Source: Sulfurospirillum multivorans DSM 12446 (GTDB lineage: Bacteria; Campylobacterota; Campylobacteria; Campylobacterales; Sulfurospirillaceae). Taken from it: a stretch of 64,000 nucleotides of DNA. The notes beneath the pieces were generated by a model, which was not told where the DNA came from, made no database searches, and saw only the letters and a program-made list of their open reading frames with translations. Shown here piece after piece: positions 7,967 through 16,452 of the stretch. The DNA is taken from assembly GCF_000568815.1 (NCBI RefSeq), contig NZ_CP007201.1, positions 248,001-312,000 of the forward strand. The letters are read 5' to 3'. Each line of letters starts with the position of its first letter. The first letter of the stretch is position 1. Made by a program: the position numbers and the translations under genes.

Positions 7967-8983
7967 TTATGAGTTAAAAAAATTATAAATATTCTTTTGA
8001 CTTTTGCACTCAATACACATAGTATCTTCTTCATTGGGCATAAAATTACCACATATAGTACATTTTTTAGGAGTGATTTTTATTGTTGCATAATTTATTA
8101 GTGAGTTTTTTGCGTTATATGACTTTAATCCAAGGTTTCCTTTGAATAAACAAACGGTTTGACATAACATGCATTCCATACATCTCAAGGGTGAATGCTC
8201 ATAAATAATATAATTTTTAGACTTTGTAATAGATATCGCGTTATTAGGGCACATTTTTTCACAAATAGCACATCCAATACAATTTGCTTGGATATCTAAT
8301 GTTTTCCATCCATGATCTTGATCATATTGTTTTAAATATTTAAACATAATTTTTCGACTAACATCATTTAGTAGGTGAAATTCTGGATCATCAATGAAAT
8401 CCTTCGCATATTTTTTAAATAATTTAAATATTTCACGCTTTCTAATTTCAGAATTCACTACTTTATCTTCAATAAGAACCCTTTTATGGTACTCTACCCC
8501 TAAAAACTCTTGTGCCCTATGTAAAGATTTTTTGAAAATGTCTAAATGAGATGTTAAATTACATGTAGAACAAGTATCCATGAAAAAAATCACAGGCTTT
8601 TTTAGTGCTGCATAAACAATAAATTCCCAAGGAAGGGAAGCAATACAAAAAAGTTTTAAATTCTTATAATTTTGACTTTTTTCACAGCCTATATATATGA
8701 AGTCATCAGATGTTTCATTCAATGCCTGCCAAATTGATAATGCATTTTTTTTTGAAAAGGAAATAGAACGAGTTGGGCAACCAACTAAGCATAAATTACA
8801 ATCTATACATTCTTCAGAATTTATTTTAGTATAGGGGGTTGTTTTCATAATCTGTTTTGGACAGACCGTCTCACAGTTATTACAAGGTTTTTTACTTTGC
8901 AAAGTATTTAAACATGTATCAATATTTTTAGATACATGTGAAGAATAGTACTTCATATCAATTGTTGTTAAAAAACCACTCAT
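7967..8983 (-). CDS. Polyferredoxin-like 4Fe-4S protein with C-terminal zinc-ribbon-like end
   Basis: A 338-residue iron-sulfur protein. N-terminal motifs are CNNCETVCP and CIDCNLCLVGCP. A central region of about 130 residues carries the Cys-containing segments YIGCEKS and FMDTCSTC. A second ferredoxin module (CIGCAICEKMCP and CMECMLCQTVC) follows. The C-terminus has CTICGNF...CIEC, resembling a zinc ribbon. No membrane segment or signal peptide is apparent, so it is probably cytoplasmic. It sits between the chaperone and the Ada-like regulator, with gaps of 25 and 6 bases. A role in electron supply or cofactor insertion for the molybdoenzyme is inferred from the operon; the exact family is not recognised. 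Confidence 0.72.
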   Translation of the reverse strand: MSGFLTTIDMKYYSSHVSKNIDTCLNTLQSKKPCNNCETVCPKQIMKTTPYTKINSEECIDCNLCLVGCPTRSISFSKKNALSIWQALNETSDDFIYIGCEKSQNYKNLKLFCIASLPWEFIVYAALKKPVIFFMDTCSTCNLTSHLDIFKKSLHRAQEFLGVEYHKRVLIEDKVVNSEIRKREIFKLFKKYAKDFIDDPEFHLLNDVSRKIMFKYLKQYDQDHGWKTLDIQANCIGCAICEKMCPNNAISITKSKNYIIYEHSPLRCMECMLCQTVCLFKGNLGLKSYNAKNSLINYATIKITPKKCTICGNFMPNEEDTMCIECKSQKNIYNFFNS

Positions 8984-9008
8984 AATAATGTCCCTCTAAA
9001 TATCAATA

Positions 9009-9665
9009 TTAACTAAAATATTGTTGTAAAAATTTTTTATCAGCAATAAGAAAACTAGATAAATGCCATGCAATTTGCTTGATATATATGCTCTCACTCT
9101 CATTCAATTGATTTGCATATAAATTAATCCATTGGAGTAAATGATTTTCTAGAAATAGCAAGCTATCGCCAATCACATTAACATCTTTTTCATCTTCACA
9201 TAAAAGGCCTGCTAGGTAAAGCATATAATTTAATTCGAACATAATATGATCATCTGAAACATGAGGATACTCTTTTGGAAGAAGATTATATTTCTGATAT
9301 TCACTCCTAACTTGTAATGTATACTCAGTAAAAATGACATTTTCTTTTTTACGATATACACTTTCCCATGGTGGCGCTACAAGTTTATGTGGGCCAATCA
9401 TCAATTCAGTATATTCCTTTTGTAACCTATTCTTGAATTGACTATTTCCAAAATTATTAGCCAAATTTATTACAAAATTATAGTAGTCTATATTATTATA
9501 GATATTTTCCGCTATCTCAAAAGTTTTCTTAAATTCATTACTTGTCAAAAAGCTAATATCATCTGTATCTAAAGCTTTTGAGAATAATAGGTAAAATGAC
9601 TTGTAGAGATACACTCTACAAGCCAAAATTAAATCCAAATCTGATATATATGTTAACTTTTTCAT
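9009..9665 (-). CDS. TorD/DmsD-family molybdoenzyme chaperone
   Basis: A 218-residue all-helical cytoplasmic chaperone of the TorD family. These proteins bind the twin-arginine leader and help molybdopterin insertion before Tat export. Key features are an N-terminal helix with RVYLYKSFYLLF, the family motif region GPHKLVAPPWESVY and HVSDDHIMFELNYM. Its ATG overlaps the TGA of the membrane-subunit gene (AATGA), so the two are translationally coupled. The likely client is the DmsA-like protein encoded upstream in the same operon, whose leader has RRDFLK. Confidence 0.85.
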   Translation of the reverse strand: MKKLTYISDLDLILACRVYLYKSFYLLFSKALDTDDISFLTSNEFKKTFEIAENIYNNIDYYNFVINLANNFGNSQFKNRLQKEYTELMIGPHKLVAPPWESVYRKKENVIFTEYTLQVRSEYQKYNLLPKEYPHVSDDHIMFELNYMLYLAGLLCEDEKDVNVIGDSLLFLENHLLQWINLYANQLNESESIYIKQIAWHLSSFLIADKKFLQQYFS

Positions 9666-10519
9666 TGCAAACCTATAGTACTTGTTTGCATTGCTAAATA
9701 AAAAATTAATTTTGCTAATAATGCAGCAGTAGTTAGTAATAACGCTGAAATTATACTGGAATTTATCGCAAGTTGATTATTGCTGACCTTTTCAAATCCA
9801 ATAAATTCAAGAAAATTCTTCAAATAGTACAAAACTATTGATAATCCTCCAGTAATCCATGCTAATAACATAACATCTTTATATGAATAAAGTATTTCTG
9901 CACTTTTTTGTATGACATTATTTCCGTTGGCTAAAGATAAACCATGGAAGACATAAGAAATAGCTAAAATACTCGCTGAAACAATAGTAATAGCTCCTAA
10001 AAAGACATATTCTTTACTTGAATATTCAATATTTGCGCCAATACTGTAGAAAATTGCTCCTAAAGCTATGGCTGAAGCATAGTATTCAATATAGGTATGG
10101 TTTGTATGCCAAAAAGGGACACTTGTATAAATATAAACATTACTCATTGCAAGTAATGTAAATATTCCAACTATAGCTGAAAGAGAACCAAAGATTTTTT
10201 CAAGACTTCTTTGATTTTTGAAGCTAACAAATAAATATATTATTGTAAAAATGGTAAAAGTACTAACTGATAAAATTTCTCTTGAAAGCCAGGACGTTTC
10301 TATATTTACTATAGAATAATAAACATGGAATGGATAACCTAAATGTTTCAAGGAGACAAGAGAACCAATAATTGCGCATATAGCAGCTATACTAATTACT
10401 CTCTTATTCGTTTGACCATTTTTGAAACTATAAAAAACTTCAAATAGAATCATACCTATTGATATTTCAACCAATATCGTAAAAAGACTAAGTCCTAATT
10501 CTCCAAAAAAATGTTCCAT
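9662..10519 (-). CDS. dmsC: DmsC-like membrane anchor subunit
   Basis: A hydrophobic protein of about 285 residues with roughly eight membrane segments, as in the DMSO reductase anchor DmsC. It would attach the catalytic and iron-sulfur subunits to the outer face of the cytoplasmic membrane and oxidise quinol. The ATG at 10519 (MEHFFGELG) is chosen because AAGGAG lies 8 bases upstream and dmsB stops one base earlier. A longer frame would overlap dmsB by 32 bases. The motif ISIGMILFEVFYSF in the first helix and HTNHTYIEYYASA midway are noteworthy; family assignment rests mainly on topology and context. Confidence 0.82.
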   Translation of the reverse strand: MEHFFGELGLSLFTILVEISIGMILFEVFYSFKNGQTNKRVISIAAICAIIGSLVSLKHLGYPFHVYYSIVNIETSWLSREILSVSTFTIFTIIYLFVSFKNQRSLEKIFGSLSAIVGIFTLLAMSNVYIYTSVPFWHTNHTYIEYYASAIALGAIFYSIGANIEYSSKEYVFLGAITIVSASILAISYVFHGLSLANGNNVIQKSAEILYSYKDVMLLAWITGGLSIVLYYLKNFLEFIGFEKVSNNQLAINSSIISALLLTTAALLAKLIFYLAMQTSTIGLQ

Positions 10520-10520
10520 C

Positions 10521-11093
10521 TTATAGCTCCTTGATTTTAAAATACTTATCAAATGCTTGTGCCTTTGGCTTAATCAATATACTTGGTTGAGTAATAGATG
10601 ACTGTGGCAAAATAGGAAGATCTTTTATATACGCAGAATCTTCTTCTATGTTATCTAAATCAACAATCTCCAAACAACGCATAACACAAGAATCAACACA
10701 AGCTGGATTTTGCCCTTTATTTTGTAAATCTTGGCACATATTACATTTAGCAACCATTCCAGTTTTTTCTATGTACTGTGGTACACCATATGGACAATTC
10801 CATGTACAATATTTACATCCAATACATTTTGAATCATCATGTTGCACACTACCATCAGAACTTATATGCATTGCGCCAGTTGGACACCCTTTAACGCATT
10901 TTGGATCACGACAGTGATTACATGTGGCAGTATAGTGATACATCTTGGCATTGGGGAAAACGCCTGTTTCAAAACTTACTACTTTCCTAAAAAAAGTACC
11001 TACATCTAAGTTGTTTTTATCTTTACATGCTATTTGACAAGTTTTACAACCAATACAGCTAGTCATATCTAGTTTAAAACCTTTTTTTCCCAT
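10521..11093 (-). CDS. dmsB: DmsB-like four-cluster iron-sulfur subunit
   Basis: A 190-residue electron-transfer subunit with four [4Fe-4S] motifs: CIGCKTCQIAC, CNHCRDPKCVKGC, CIGCKYCTWNC and CNMCQDLQ...PACVDSC. It passes electrons from the anchor to the molybdopterin subunit. The third motif has Trp and Asn before its last Cys, and all four clusters appear complete. The ATG at 11093 is preferred because AAGGAG ends 8 bases upstream; the GTG at 11102 overlaps that ribosome-binding site. The gene follows dmsA by 17 bases. Confidence 0.92.
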   Translation of the reverse strand: MGKKGFKLDMTSCIGCKTCQIACKDKNNLDVGTFFRKVVSFETGVFPNAKMYHYTATCNHCRDPKCVKGCPTGAMHISSDGSVQHDDSKCIGCKYCTWNCPYGVPQYIEKTGMVAKCNMCQDLQNKGQNPACVDSCVMRCLEIVDLDNIEEDSAYIKDLPILPQSSITQPSILIKPKAQAFDKYFKIKEL

Positions 11094-11110
11094 AATTATC
11101 ACTCCTTGAT

Positions 11111-13756
11111 TTATAAAACAATTCTTTGTGGTTTTTTAACATCATTTATAAGCTGGTCATTGAATTTACTTATATTTACAATACAACTATTGTAGCCTGA
11201 CACCCCTTGCCCTGTTGCAAATTGACCAGATAGCGTATTATCCGCCCCACCCTTATCTATACCTGTTTTAGGATCAACATCACTCCATGCACCATGTGGC
11301 AATGCAACAACTCCTGGCATTAAACACTCTGTAACTAATGCATTTCTCAATACTTTTCCATATTCATTTTCTACCAAAACAGTATCACCATCTTGTAAAT
11401 TTTTTATCTTTGCATCATATGCATTGATAAAAATTGGATTTTTCCATGCTTCTTGAAGCCATTTGATATTATCAAAAACAGAATGTGATCTTCTCAAATA
11501 ATGTGGGGTTATTAATTGAAATGGATATTTACCTTTTTTCTTTTTTTGCCAATTCTCAAAGGTATCTACATAACCATCTTTAACATTGATGTATGTAGGT
11601 ATTGCCTTAATTGTTGAGAATCCCATTCGATTAACTTTTTGAGCTAGTGTTGGAGAACAAATTTCTAACTTACCAGTTTGTGTTGTTAATGGATATGCAT
11701 CAGGATTTTTTCTAAACTTTTCATAGGCAATATAACCAAAATTATCACCTTGGAAACGTTCAACTTGATATACACCATTTTCTTTGAATTTTTTATAAGA
11801 AATTTTTCCTTTTTGCGTTTTACCGATAACACCTAATTCTTTAATATCTTCCTCTGTAATAGTTACAAGAGGTGAATATGTTTTCCCATCATCATTAACA
11901 ACTTGAATAGTTGTTAATTCATTAAAATATTGTTGTTTTTCATCAAAAGGATAAACATCTTTTTCACTAATTCCAAGTTTCTTTGCAAGTTCTTTTGCAA
12001 TCCATTGCTCAGATTTAGCTTCATAGAGAGGATTTGTAACTTGTGAATAGTGAATAATCATTTCTCTATTACCACTATGAATCAAATTACCACCTAAAAA
12101 ACCTCCAAATTGTTCCCATGGTGTAATAATTGGTAAAACAATATCAGCATATTTTGCATTTGTTGTCAAAAATTGACCATGAGCAACAACTAAATCTACT
12201 TTTTTGTGGGCTTCTATTCCTCGTGCCATACCATCATTGGTTTGTAATAATGCACTCGCTGCATGATAGATAACTTTAATATTAATATTTCTTAATTCAC
12301 CTTTACTATATTGCGTCGGTGAAGCGAAGGAGCCTTGACCGGTAAAAGTATATTTTCCATCAAGAATAGCATTCCATAACTCATTGGCATTAATTGTGTC
12401 ATCGATAGGATTTAGAATGGCTGGCAATCCTTTACTCCCAGCTTTTACAAGTGCTGGACCACCATTCCCTGAAGTACAATGCATTGTACTTCCTGTCATA
12501 TGTCCTGATTTACCCATATGTCCGGTCATAGCACCAATAGTCATAATTAATTGTGGTAAATTATCAGAATTTCTAGTTCTTGCAGATGCCATACCACATA
12601 AGATAGCAACCTTATTATTCTTACCAATAGTTAATGCTAATTGCTTAATTTCATTTTCGTTAACACCACAAATATCCGATGCCCATTTTGCATTTTTAGG
12701 TTGTTTATCATATGTTCCAAGAACATAATCTTTAAAATTATCTTCTTTTTTCATATTGTCTGGCATGTGATCCGCATCAAATCCAATAGTACATTTTGAT
12801 AAGAAATCCCAATCTATAAGGGGCTGGTGTATTGGATCATCCATTACTAATAAAGAGTGTGCAACACCAAGTAATAATGCAGTATCTGTGGATGGACGTG
12901 TTGGTAGCCATTTGGCTTCAAGAAGGTTATGTGTTTCATTATACATTGGATCAATTGCAATAAATTGCGCACCTGCTTTCTTTGCTTGCAAGTAATTTAA
13001 GGTAGAACTACCCATCGCACTCCATGCTGGATTCATACTAATCATAACGATTGTGTCACAATTTCTTAAATCAAATCTATCATTAACAGTTTGATCCCAA
13101 ACTCCCAATTGCATAAAACCAACTGTTGCAGGTGTTAAAGACCAACTTCCAAAAGAATTTGTATTCCAACATTCTGTATATCCACCAAAAAGTCCTAAAG
13201 TTCTTGAAATATCAGTAATGGCGCTATTCCATCCAGCAGATATTAAAATTGAATTATTACCAGATTCTTTTTTTGTTTTTTTTAATTCATCTGAAATATA
13301 ATTGAATGCCTCATCCCAAGAGATTCTTTCCCATTCATCTTGACCACGTAAGTTTTTATCACCGCCACCAGGTTTCCAATGTTTTCTCTTCATTGGATAT
13401 TTTAATCTATCAGCACCAAAAACCTGTTTTCGCTGGCTCCTACCACGTAAACATCCTCTTTGTTGTGGGAAATCAATACTATCTGAATGGGTGTCATCTG
13501 TTTTTTGTCTAATGACAATTCCTTCTTTTACTAGTGCTTTATTTACACATCTACCACCACAGTTATGCCAACAAGCTGCTGTAATCCATTGTCCCTCATC
13601 AATGTCCTTAGATACTTCTTTTGTAGATAATTTATTTATTAACGTATTATCAGAAGTTGCCACAGAAGTAGAAGCTGCTGTTAATGCAGCAGCTTTTAAA
13701 AAATCGCGCCTATTAAATTTTTTTTCATTTACACCAATGGAATCAACATAAGACAT
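11111..13756 (-). CDS. dmsA: DMSO-reductase-family molybdopterin oxidoreductase, catalytic subunit
   Basis: An 881-residue exported molybdoenzyme. The Tat leader has RRDFLK at residues 16-21 followed by an Ala-rich stretch. Cys62, Cys66, Cys70 and Cys102 (CWHNCGGRC...GCLRG) would bind a proximal [4Fe-4S] cluster. The segment SFGSWSLTPAT around residues 201-211 lies where family members hold the Mo ligand and offers Ser206 rather than Cys or Sec. The C-terminal molybdopterin dinucleotide-binding region includes LITPHYLRRSHS and ALPHGAWSDVD. It is first in the operon, with GGAGG just upstream. The substrate could be DMSO, TMAO, another S- or N-oxide, or a chalcogen oxyanion; sequence alone does not decide. 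Confidence 0.9.
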   Translation of the reverse strand: MSYVDSIGVNEKKFNRRDFLKAAALTAASTSVATSDNTLINKLSTKEVSKDIDEGQWITAACWHNCGGRCVNKALVKEGIVIRQKTDDTHSDSIDFPQQRGCLRGRSQRKQVFGADRLKYPMKRKHWKPGGGDKNLRGQDEWERISWDEAFNYISDELKKTKKESGNNSILISAGWNSAITDISRTLGLFGGYTECWNTNSFGSWSLTPATVGFMQLGVWDQTVNDRFDLRNCDTIVMISMNPAWSAMGSSTLNYLQAKKAGAQFIAIDPMYNETHNLLEAKWLPTRPSTDTALLLGVAHSLLVMDDPIHQPLIDWDFLSKCTIGFDADHMPDNMKKEDNFKDYVLGTYDKQPKNAKWASDICGVNENEIKQLALTIGKNNKVAILCGMASARTRNSDNLPQLIMTIGAMTGHMGKSGHMTGSTMHCTSGNGGPALVKAGSKGLPAILNPIDDTINANELWNAILDGKYTFTGQGSFASPTQYSKGELRNINIKVIYHAASALLQTNDGMARGIEAHKKVDLVVAHGQFLTTNAKYADIVLPIITPWEQFGGFLGGNLIHSGNREMIIHYSQVTNPLYEAKSEQWIAKELAKKLGISEKDVYPFDEKQQYFNELTTIQVVNDDGKTYSPLVTITEEDIKELGVIGKTQKGKISYKKFKENGVYQVERFQGDNFGYIAYEKFRKNPDAYPLTTQTGKLEICSPTLAQKVNRMGFSTIKAIPTYINVKDGYVDTFENWQKKKKGKYPFQLITPHYLRRSHSVFDNIKWLQEAWKNPIFINAYDAKIKNLQDGDTVLVENEYGKVLRNALVTECLMPGVVALPHGAWSDVDPKTGIDKGGADNTLSGQFATGQGVSGYNSCIVNISKFNDQLINDVKKPQRIVL

Positions 13757-13964
13757 TTTTATCCTCCAAAACTAATTTTTTAGAATAATATTTAATAAAG
13801 AAAGTTATATCAATCTGAATATTGCGATTTTATAGAACACTAAAAGTTCATTTGAGAATAAATCTTTAGAACTGCAAGATAATATTAATTATACCCAAAC
13901 TGCTAGTTGAACAGCAAGGCTTTTTTGTCATCACTAAGCTTCAAAAAGCAGTTGATAGCGTAAG
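13757..13964 (-). promoter_or_regulatory. Upstream region of the molybdoenzyme operon
   Basis: This 208-base gene-free stretch is very AT-rich. On the minus strand it carries GGAGG about 7 bases before the dmsA start and a TATTAT-like -10 candidate within 50 bases. I saw no convincing FNR-type box. It is the natural place for the operon promoter and for binding of the Ada-like regulator, but no operator can be assigned. Confidence 0.35.
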
Positions 13965-14067
13965 TGTCAAACGAAGTGTAGAACTAGGCATATATTTTTA
14001 AAAACTATCCCTTTTGTTTAGGCTTTTAACAAAATTATACATGCAAAAAATTGCACTTCGCCTGATA
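13965..14067. repeat. Pair of IS21-end-like inverted sequences
   Basis: TGTCAAACGAAGTGTA at 13965-13980 resembles the outer end of the IS21 element (TGTCAGACGAAGTGCTA). TGCACTTCGCCTGATA at 14052-14067 resembles it in the opposite orientation. The 103-base span encloses no IS21 gene. It could be a decayed element, a miniature derivative or chance; the right-hand part starts 15 bases from a gene fragment's stop codon. Confidence 0.35.
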
Positions 14068-14347
14068 GAAGATAAAAAAGTTATTGTAGTGATTGATGTT
14101 TTGTTCTTTTTGAAGTCTTTGAATGACTGCATTTTTAACACTTTCACATTCACAGACTATGACAACTTTATGTGGTTTTAGCAGGTTGTATTTCTCTGAT
14201 AGGACTCTTTTTGAAATTGCAAAGACATGAACACATAATTGTTCAAATAGCCTTTTGACATCTTGACCGTTATGCTGCTCAAATAAATAAAGGTGCTTTT
14301 GACATCTTGACCGTTATGCTGCTCAAATAAATAAAGGTGCTTTTGAC
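14035..14347 (-). pseudogene. C-terminal fragment of unidentified gene, cut by IS21 copy 2
   Basis: On the minus strand a frame of about 86 codons reads HLYLFEQHNGQDVKRLFEQL...HKVVIVCECESVKNAVIQRL...FFIFYQAKC and ends in TAA at 14035-14037. I do not recognise the family; the segment order suggests the tail of a plasmid or phage-type protein. The 5' part is lost to the IS21 element. The frame is also disrupted near its 5' side by a 44-base tandem repeat, which is not a multiple of three. Confidence 0.5.
14252..14347. repeat. 44-base tandem repeat abutting IS21 copy 2
   Basis: A 44-base unit beginning CTTTTGACATCTTGACC occurs at 14252-14295 and again exactly at 14296-14339. Then 8 bases of a third copy (CTTTTGAC) run into the IS21 end at 14348. 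The duplication probably arose by slippage or by IS-associated rearrangement. Confidence 0.95.
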
Positions 14348-14472
14348 TGTCAGACGAAGTGCTAAACTCGTCAGTTGAAAATGTAATTTGAACGTTGCAT
14401 TTTGATTTAAAACCTTAAGAAACCAAGTTAAATTGGTTAAACTCCATTTTCAAATTTCTGGAAAGGAGTTGA

Positions 14473-15585
14473 GTGTTAAAAAAAGGTGAAATTAAAATGA
14501 TAAAGAAGTTTTTAGCTGAGGGTTTGAGTAAGAGTGCCATTGCACGAAAGTTAGGTATTTCAAGAGATACCGTAAGGCGTTACGCCAATCTTCCTGATGA
14601 TTATGTTCCTCATATTAATCGACCTCCTGTCATCAATAGTGTTGATCCTTATCTACCGCATATTGCCAAGATGTTAGAGATGGCAGAAGCGACGAAAAGT
14701 GAAATCCCTTTAACGGTTATTTATGAAGAGATTAAGAAGCTAGGCTATGAGGGAAGTTTGCGTTGGTTGCAGCAAGTTATCCAAAGATATGAGTTAAGAA
14801 GTCGAGCCAAATTGGATGAACCTATCATTCGCTTTGAAACCAAACCTGCCCAACAGATGCAAGTCGATTGGATAGAGTTTCCAAAGGATAATTTATCAGC
14901 ATTTGTGGCAACGATGGGATATTCTAGGGCTTCGTATGTGGAATATGTCAATAATGAGAAGATAGAGACGCTCATTGGATGCCATATGAATGCCTTTAGC
15001 TACTTTGGAGGTGTTCCAACGGAGTGTTTGTATGACAATATGAAAACGGTTATTTTAGGACGGAATAGTTATGGCAGAGGCAAACATAAACTCAATCCAC
15101 TCTTTGAGGACTTTGCCAAACACTGTGGCTTTAGCATCAAAGTCTGCAAACCCTACCGTGCCAAGACCAAAGGAAAAGTAGAGAGATTTAACCATTATCT
15201 ACGGTATAACTTTCATAATGGATTGATAGTGAGACTTTCTATGAAGCATTATGCATTAACGCTGGATAATGCGAATGCAGAAGTGCTCAAATGGTTGGAT
15301 AATACCGCCAATAAACGCATCCACCAAACAACATTACAGATACCATTTGAATTATTAGCACAAGAGCAGCTGCAACTGCGTCCTGTGCCTAAAGCCTATC
15401 AAGGAATCCACCCTAAAGCTTTGATTGAAAGTGTAGCTAAAAAATATACGCCAATCAATTCATACCATGACATCGATAAGCTCTACATTCCCCATCGTGA
15501 CATTCAATGCTACGATGAGTTTATCCCGATCGTTGCCAATATTATTCTTCCAGTTGGATTATACGGTGGTGCATTATGGAATTAA
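14473..15585 (+). CDS. istA: IS21 transposase IstA, copy 2
   Basis: The 370-residue translation is identical to the gene at 364-1476: helix-turn-helix followed by a DDE core (MQVDWIEF, CLYDNMKTV, GKVERFNHY). It has the same GTG start and ribosome-binding site. Identity with copy 1 shows that one copy arose very recently from the other, or that they are kept identical by gene conversion. Confidence 0.93.
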   Translation: MLKKGEIKMIKKFLAEGLSKSAIARKLGISRDTVRRYANLPDDYVPHINRPPVINSVDPYLPHIAKMLEMAEATKSEIPLTVIYEEIKKLGYEGSLRWLQQVIQRYELRSRAKLDEPIIRFETKPAQQMQVDWIEFPKDNLSAFVATMGYSRASYVEYVNNEKIETLIGCHMNAFSYFGGVPTECLYDNMKTVILGRNSYGRGKHKLNPLFEDFAKHCGFSIKVCKPYRAKTKGKVERFNHYLRYNFHNGLIVRLSMKHYALTLDNANAEVLKWLDNTANKRIHQTTLQIPFELLAQEQLQLRPVPKAYQGIHPKALIESVAKKYTPINSYHDIDKLYIPHRDIQCYDEFIPIVANIILPVGLYGGALWN

Positions 15586-16394
15586 TTGTATCCATTGAAG
15601 CACTCTGTAAAGAGCTGAATCTCTCCACCATTAGTACACACTATCATGAGATAGCAACAACAGCAGCCAAAGAGAATTGGCAGTATGTTCAGTTCCTTGA
15701 GGAACTCTTACGCCAAGAGGTGGATAATCGCTTAGGACGCTCCAAAAACACATTGACAAAGCTTGCAGGCTTCCCCGTTATTAAAACCCTAGAGCAATTT
15801 GATTACACTTTCTCAGTAGGCGTAAACAGAAAACAGATTGAAGAGTTATCCAATCTCACCTTTGTAAAGAAGCATGAGAATATCATCCTCTTAGGTGAAA
15901 GCGGTGTGGGTAAAACCCATCTGGCTATTGCTCTAGCATTAAGAGCTGTACAACATCGCTACAAAGTGAGATTTACCACCATCAGTGAACTCTTAAGCAG
16001 TGCCAATAGAGCTAAAAAAGAGAAAAAATACGATAGCTTTCTCAAATCCATCACAAGCCCATCGGTTCTTGTTATCGATGAGATTGGATACTTTAATATG
16101 AGTAAAGAAGAAGCTAATCACTTTTTTCAAATTATCTCTAAACGCTATGAAAAAAGCTCCACCATCTTTACATCAAATTTGGTATTCAGTAAATGGGTTC
16201 AAGTATTTGCAGGGGATAAAATCGTTACAACAGCTATTTTAGATAGAGTATTACATCACTCACATATCATCAATATTCAAGGAGACAGTTACCGACTTAA
16301 AGAGAAAAAACTAACAGGAGTTTTACACTCAGAAATCTATAAGTTTGAAGCTAAATCTTCAAACCTAGAAGGTCAAAATTCAGAGGTGGTTTAA
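15576..16394 (+). CDS. istB: IS21 helper ATPase IstB, copy 2
   Basis: The 272-residue AAA+ ATPase is identical in translation to the one at 1467-2285, with Walker A GESGVGKTH and Walker B VLVIDEIGY. It overlaps istA by 10 bases. It appears functional and could mobilise both element copies and, in principle, the DNA between them. Confidence 0.93.
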   Translation: MELIVSIEALCKELNLSTISTHYHEIATTAAKENWQYVQFLEELLRQEVDNRLGRSKNTLTKLAGFPVIKTLEQFDYTFSVGVNRKQIEELSNLTFVKKHENIILLGESGVGKTHLAIALALRAVQHRYKVRFTTISELLSSANRAKKEKKYDSFLKSITSPSVLVIDEIGYFNMSKEEANHFFQIISKRYEKSSTIFTSNLVFSKWVQVFAGDKIVTTAILDRVLHHSHIINIQGDSYRLKEKKLTGVLHSEIYKFEAKSSNLEGQNSEVV

Positions 16395-16452
16395 GTTTCA
16401 ATTCGCAACTTTCTTACATTAAAAACTGACGACTTCTGCGCTTCGCTTGACA

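Larger units (their letters stand above)
14348..16452 (+). mobile_element. IS21-family insertion sequence, copy 2
   Basis: Same length, ends and coding content as 239-2343, and in the same orientation. The constant offset of 14,109 bases holds from end to end. It lies between a gene fragment with a tandem repeat and an IS110-family transposase start, with no matching target duplication. The pair forms a composite-transposon-like frame around 2344-14347. Confidence 0.93.

Noticed and set aside
8911-8946. AACATGTATC...GATACATGTG as an island copy of the iterated palindrome
   Set aside because: The core ACATGT is shared but the required flanks are not. It is an ordinary inverted pair within the polyferredoxin gene.
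10521-10552. 32-base overlap between dmsB and dmsC
   Set aside because: It disappears when dmsC is started at the ATG at 10519, which has a good ribosome-binding site (AAGGAG).
13757-14347. CRISPR-like repeats near the tandem repeat
   Set aside because: The repeat units are directly contiguous with no spacers, and there are no cas genes.
14473-16394. Possible assembly duplication of the IS21 element
   Set aside because: The two copies have different flanks on both sides, and the match stops exactly at inverted-repeat ends, as expected for two true IS copies. Long reads would settle it fully.
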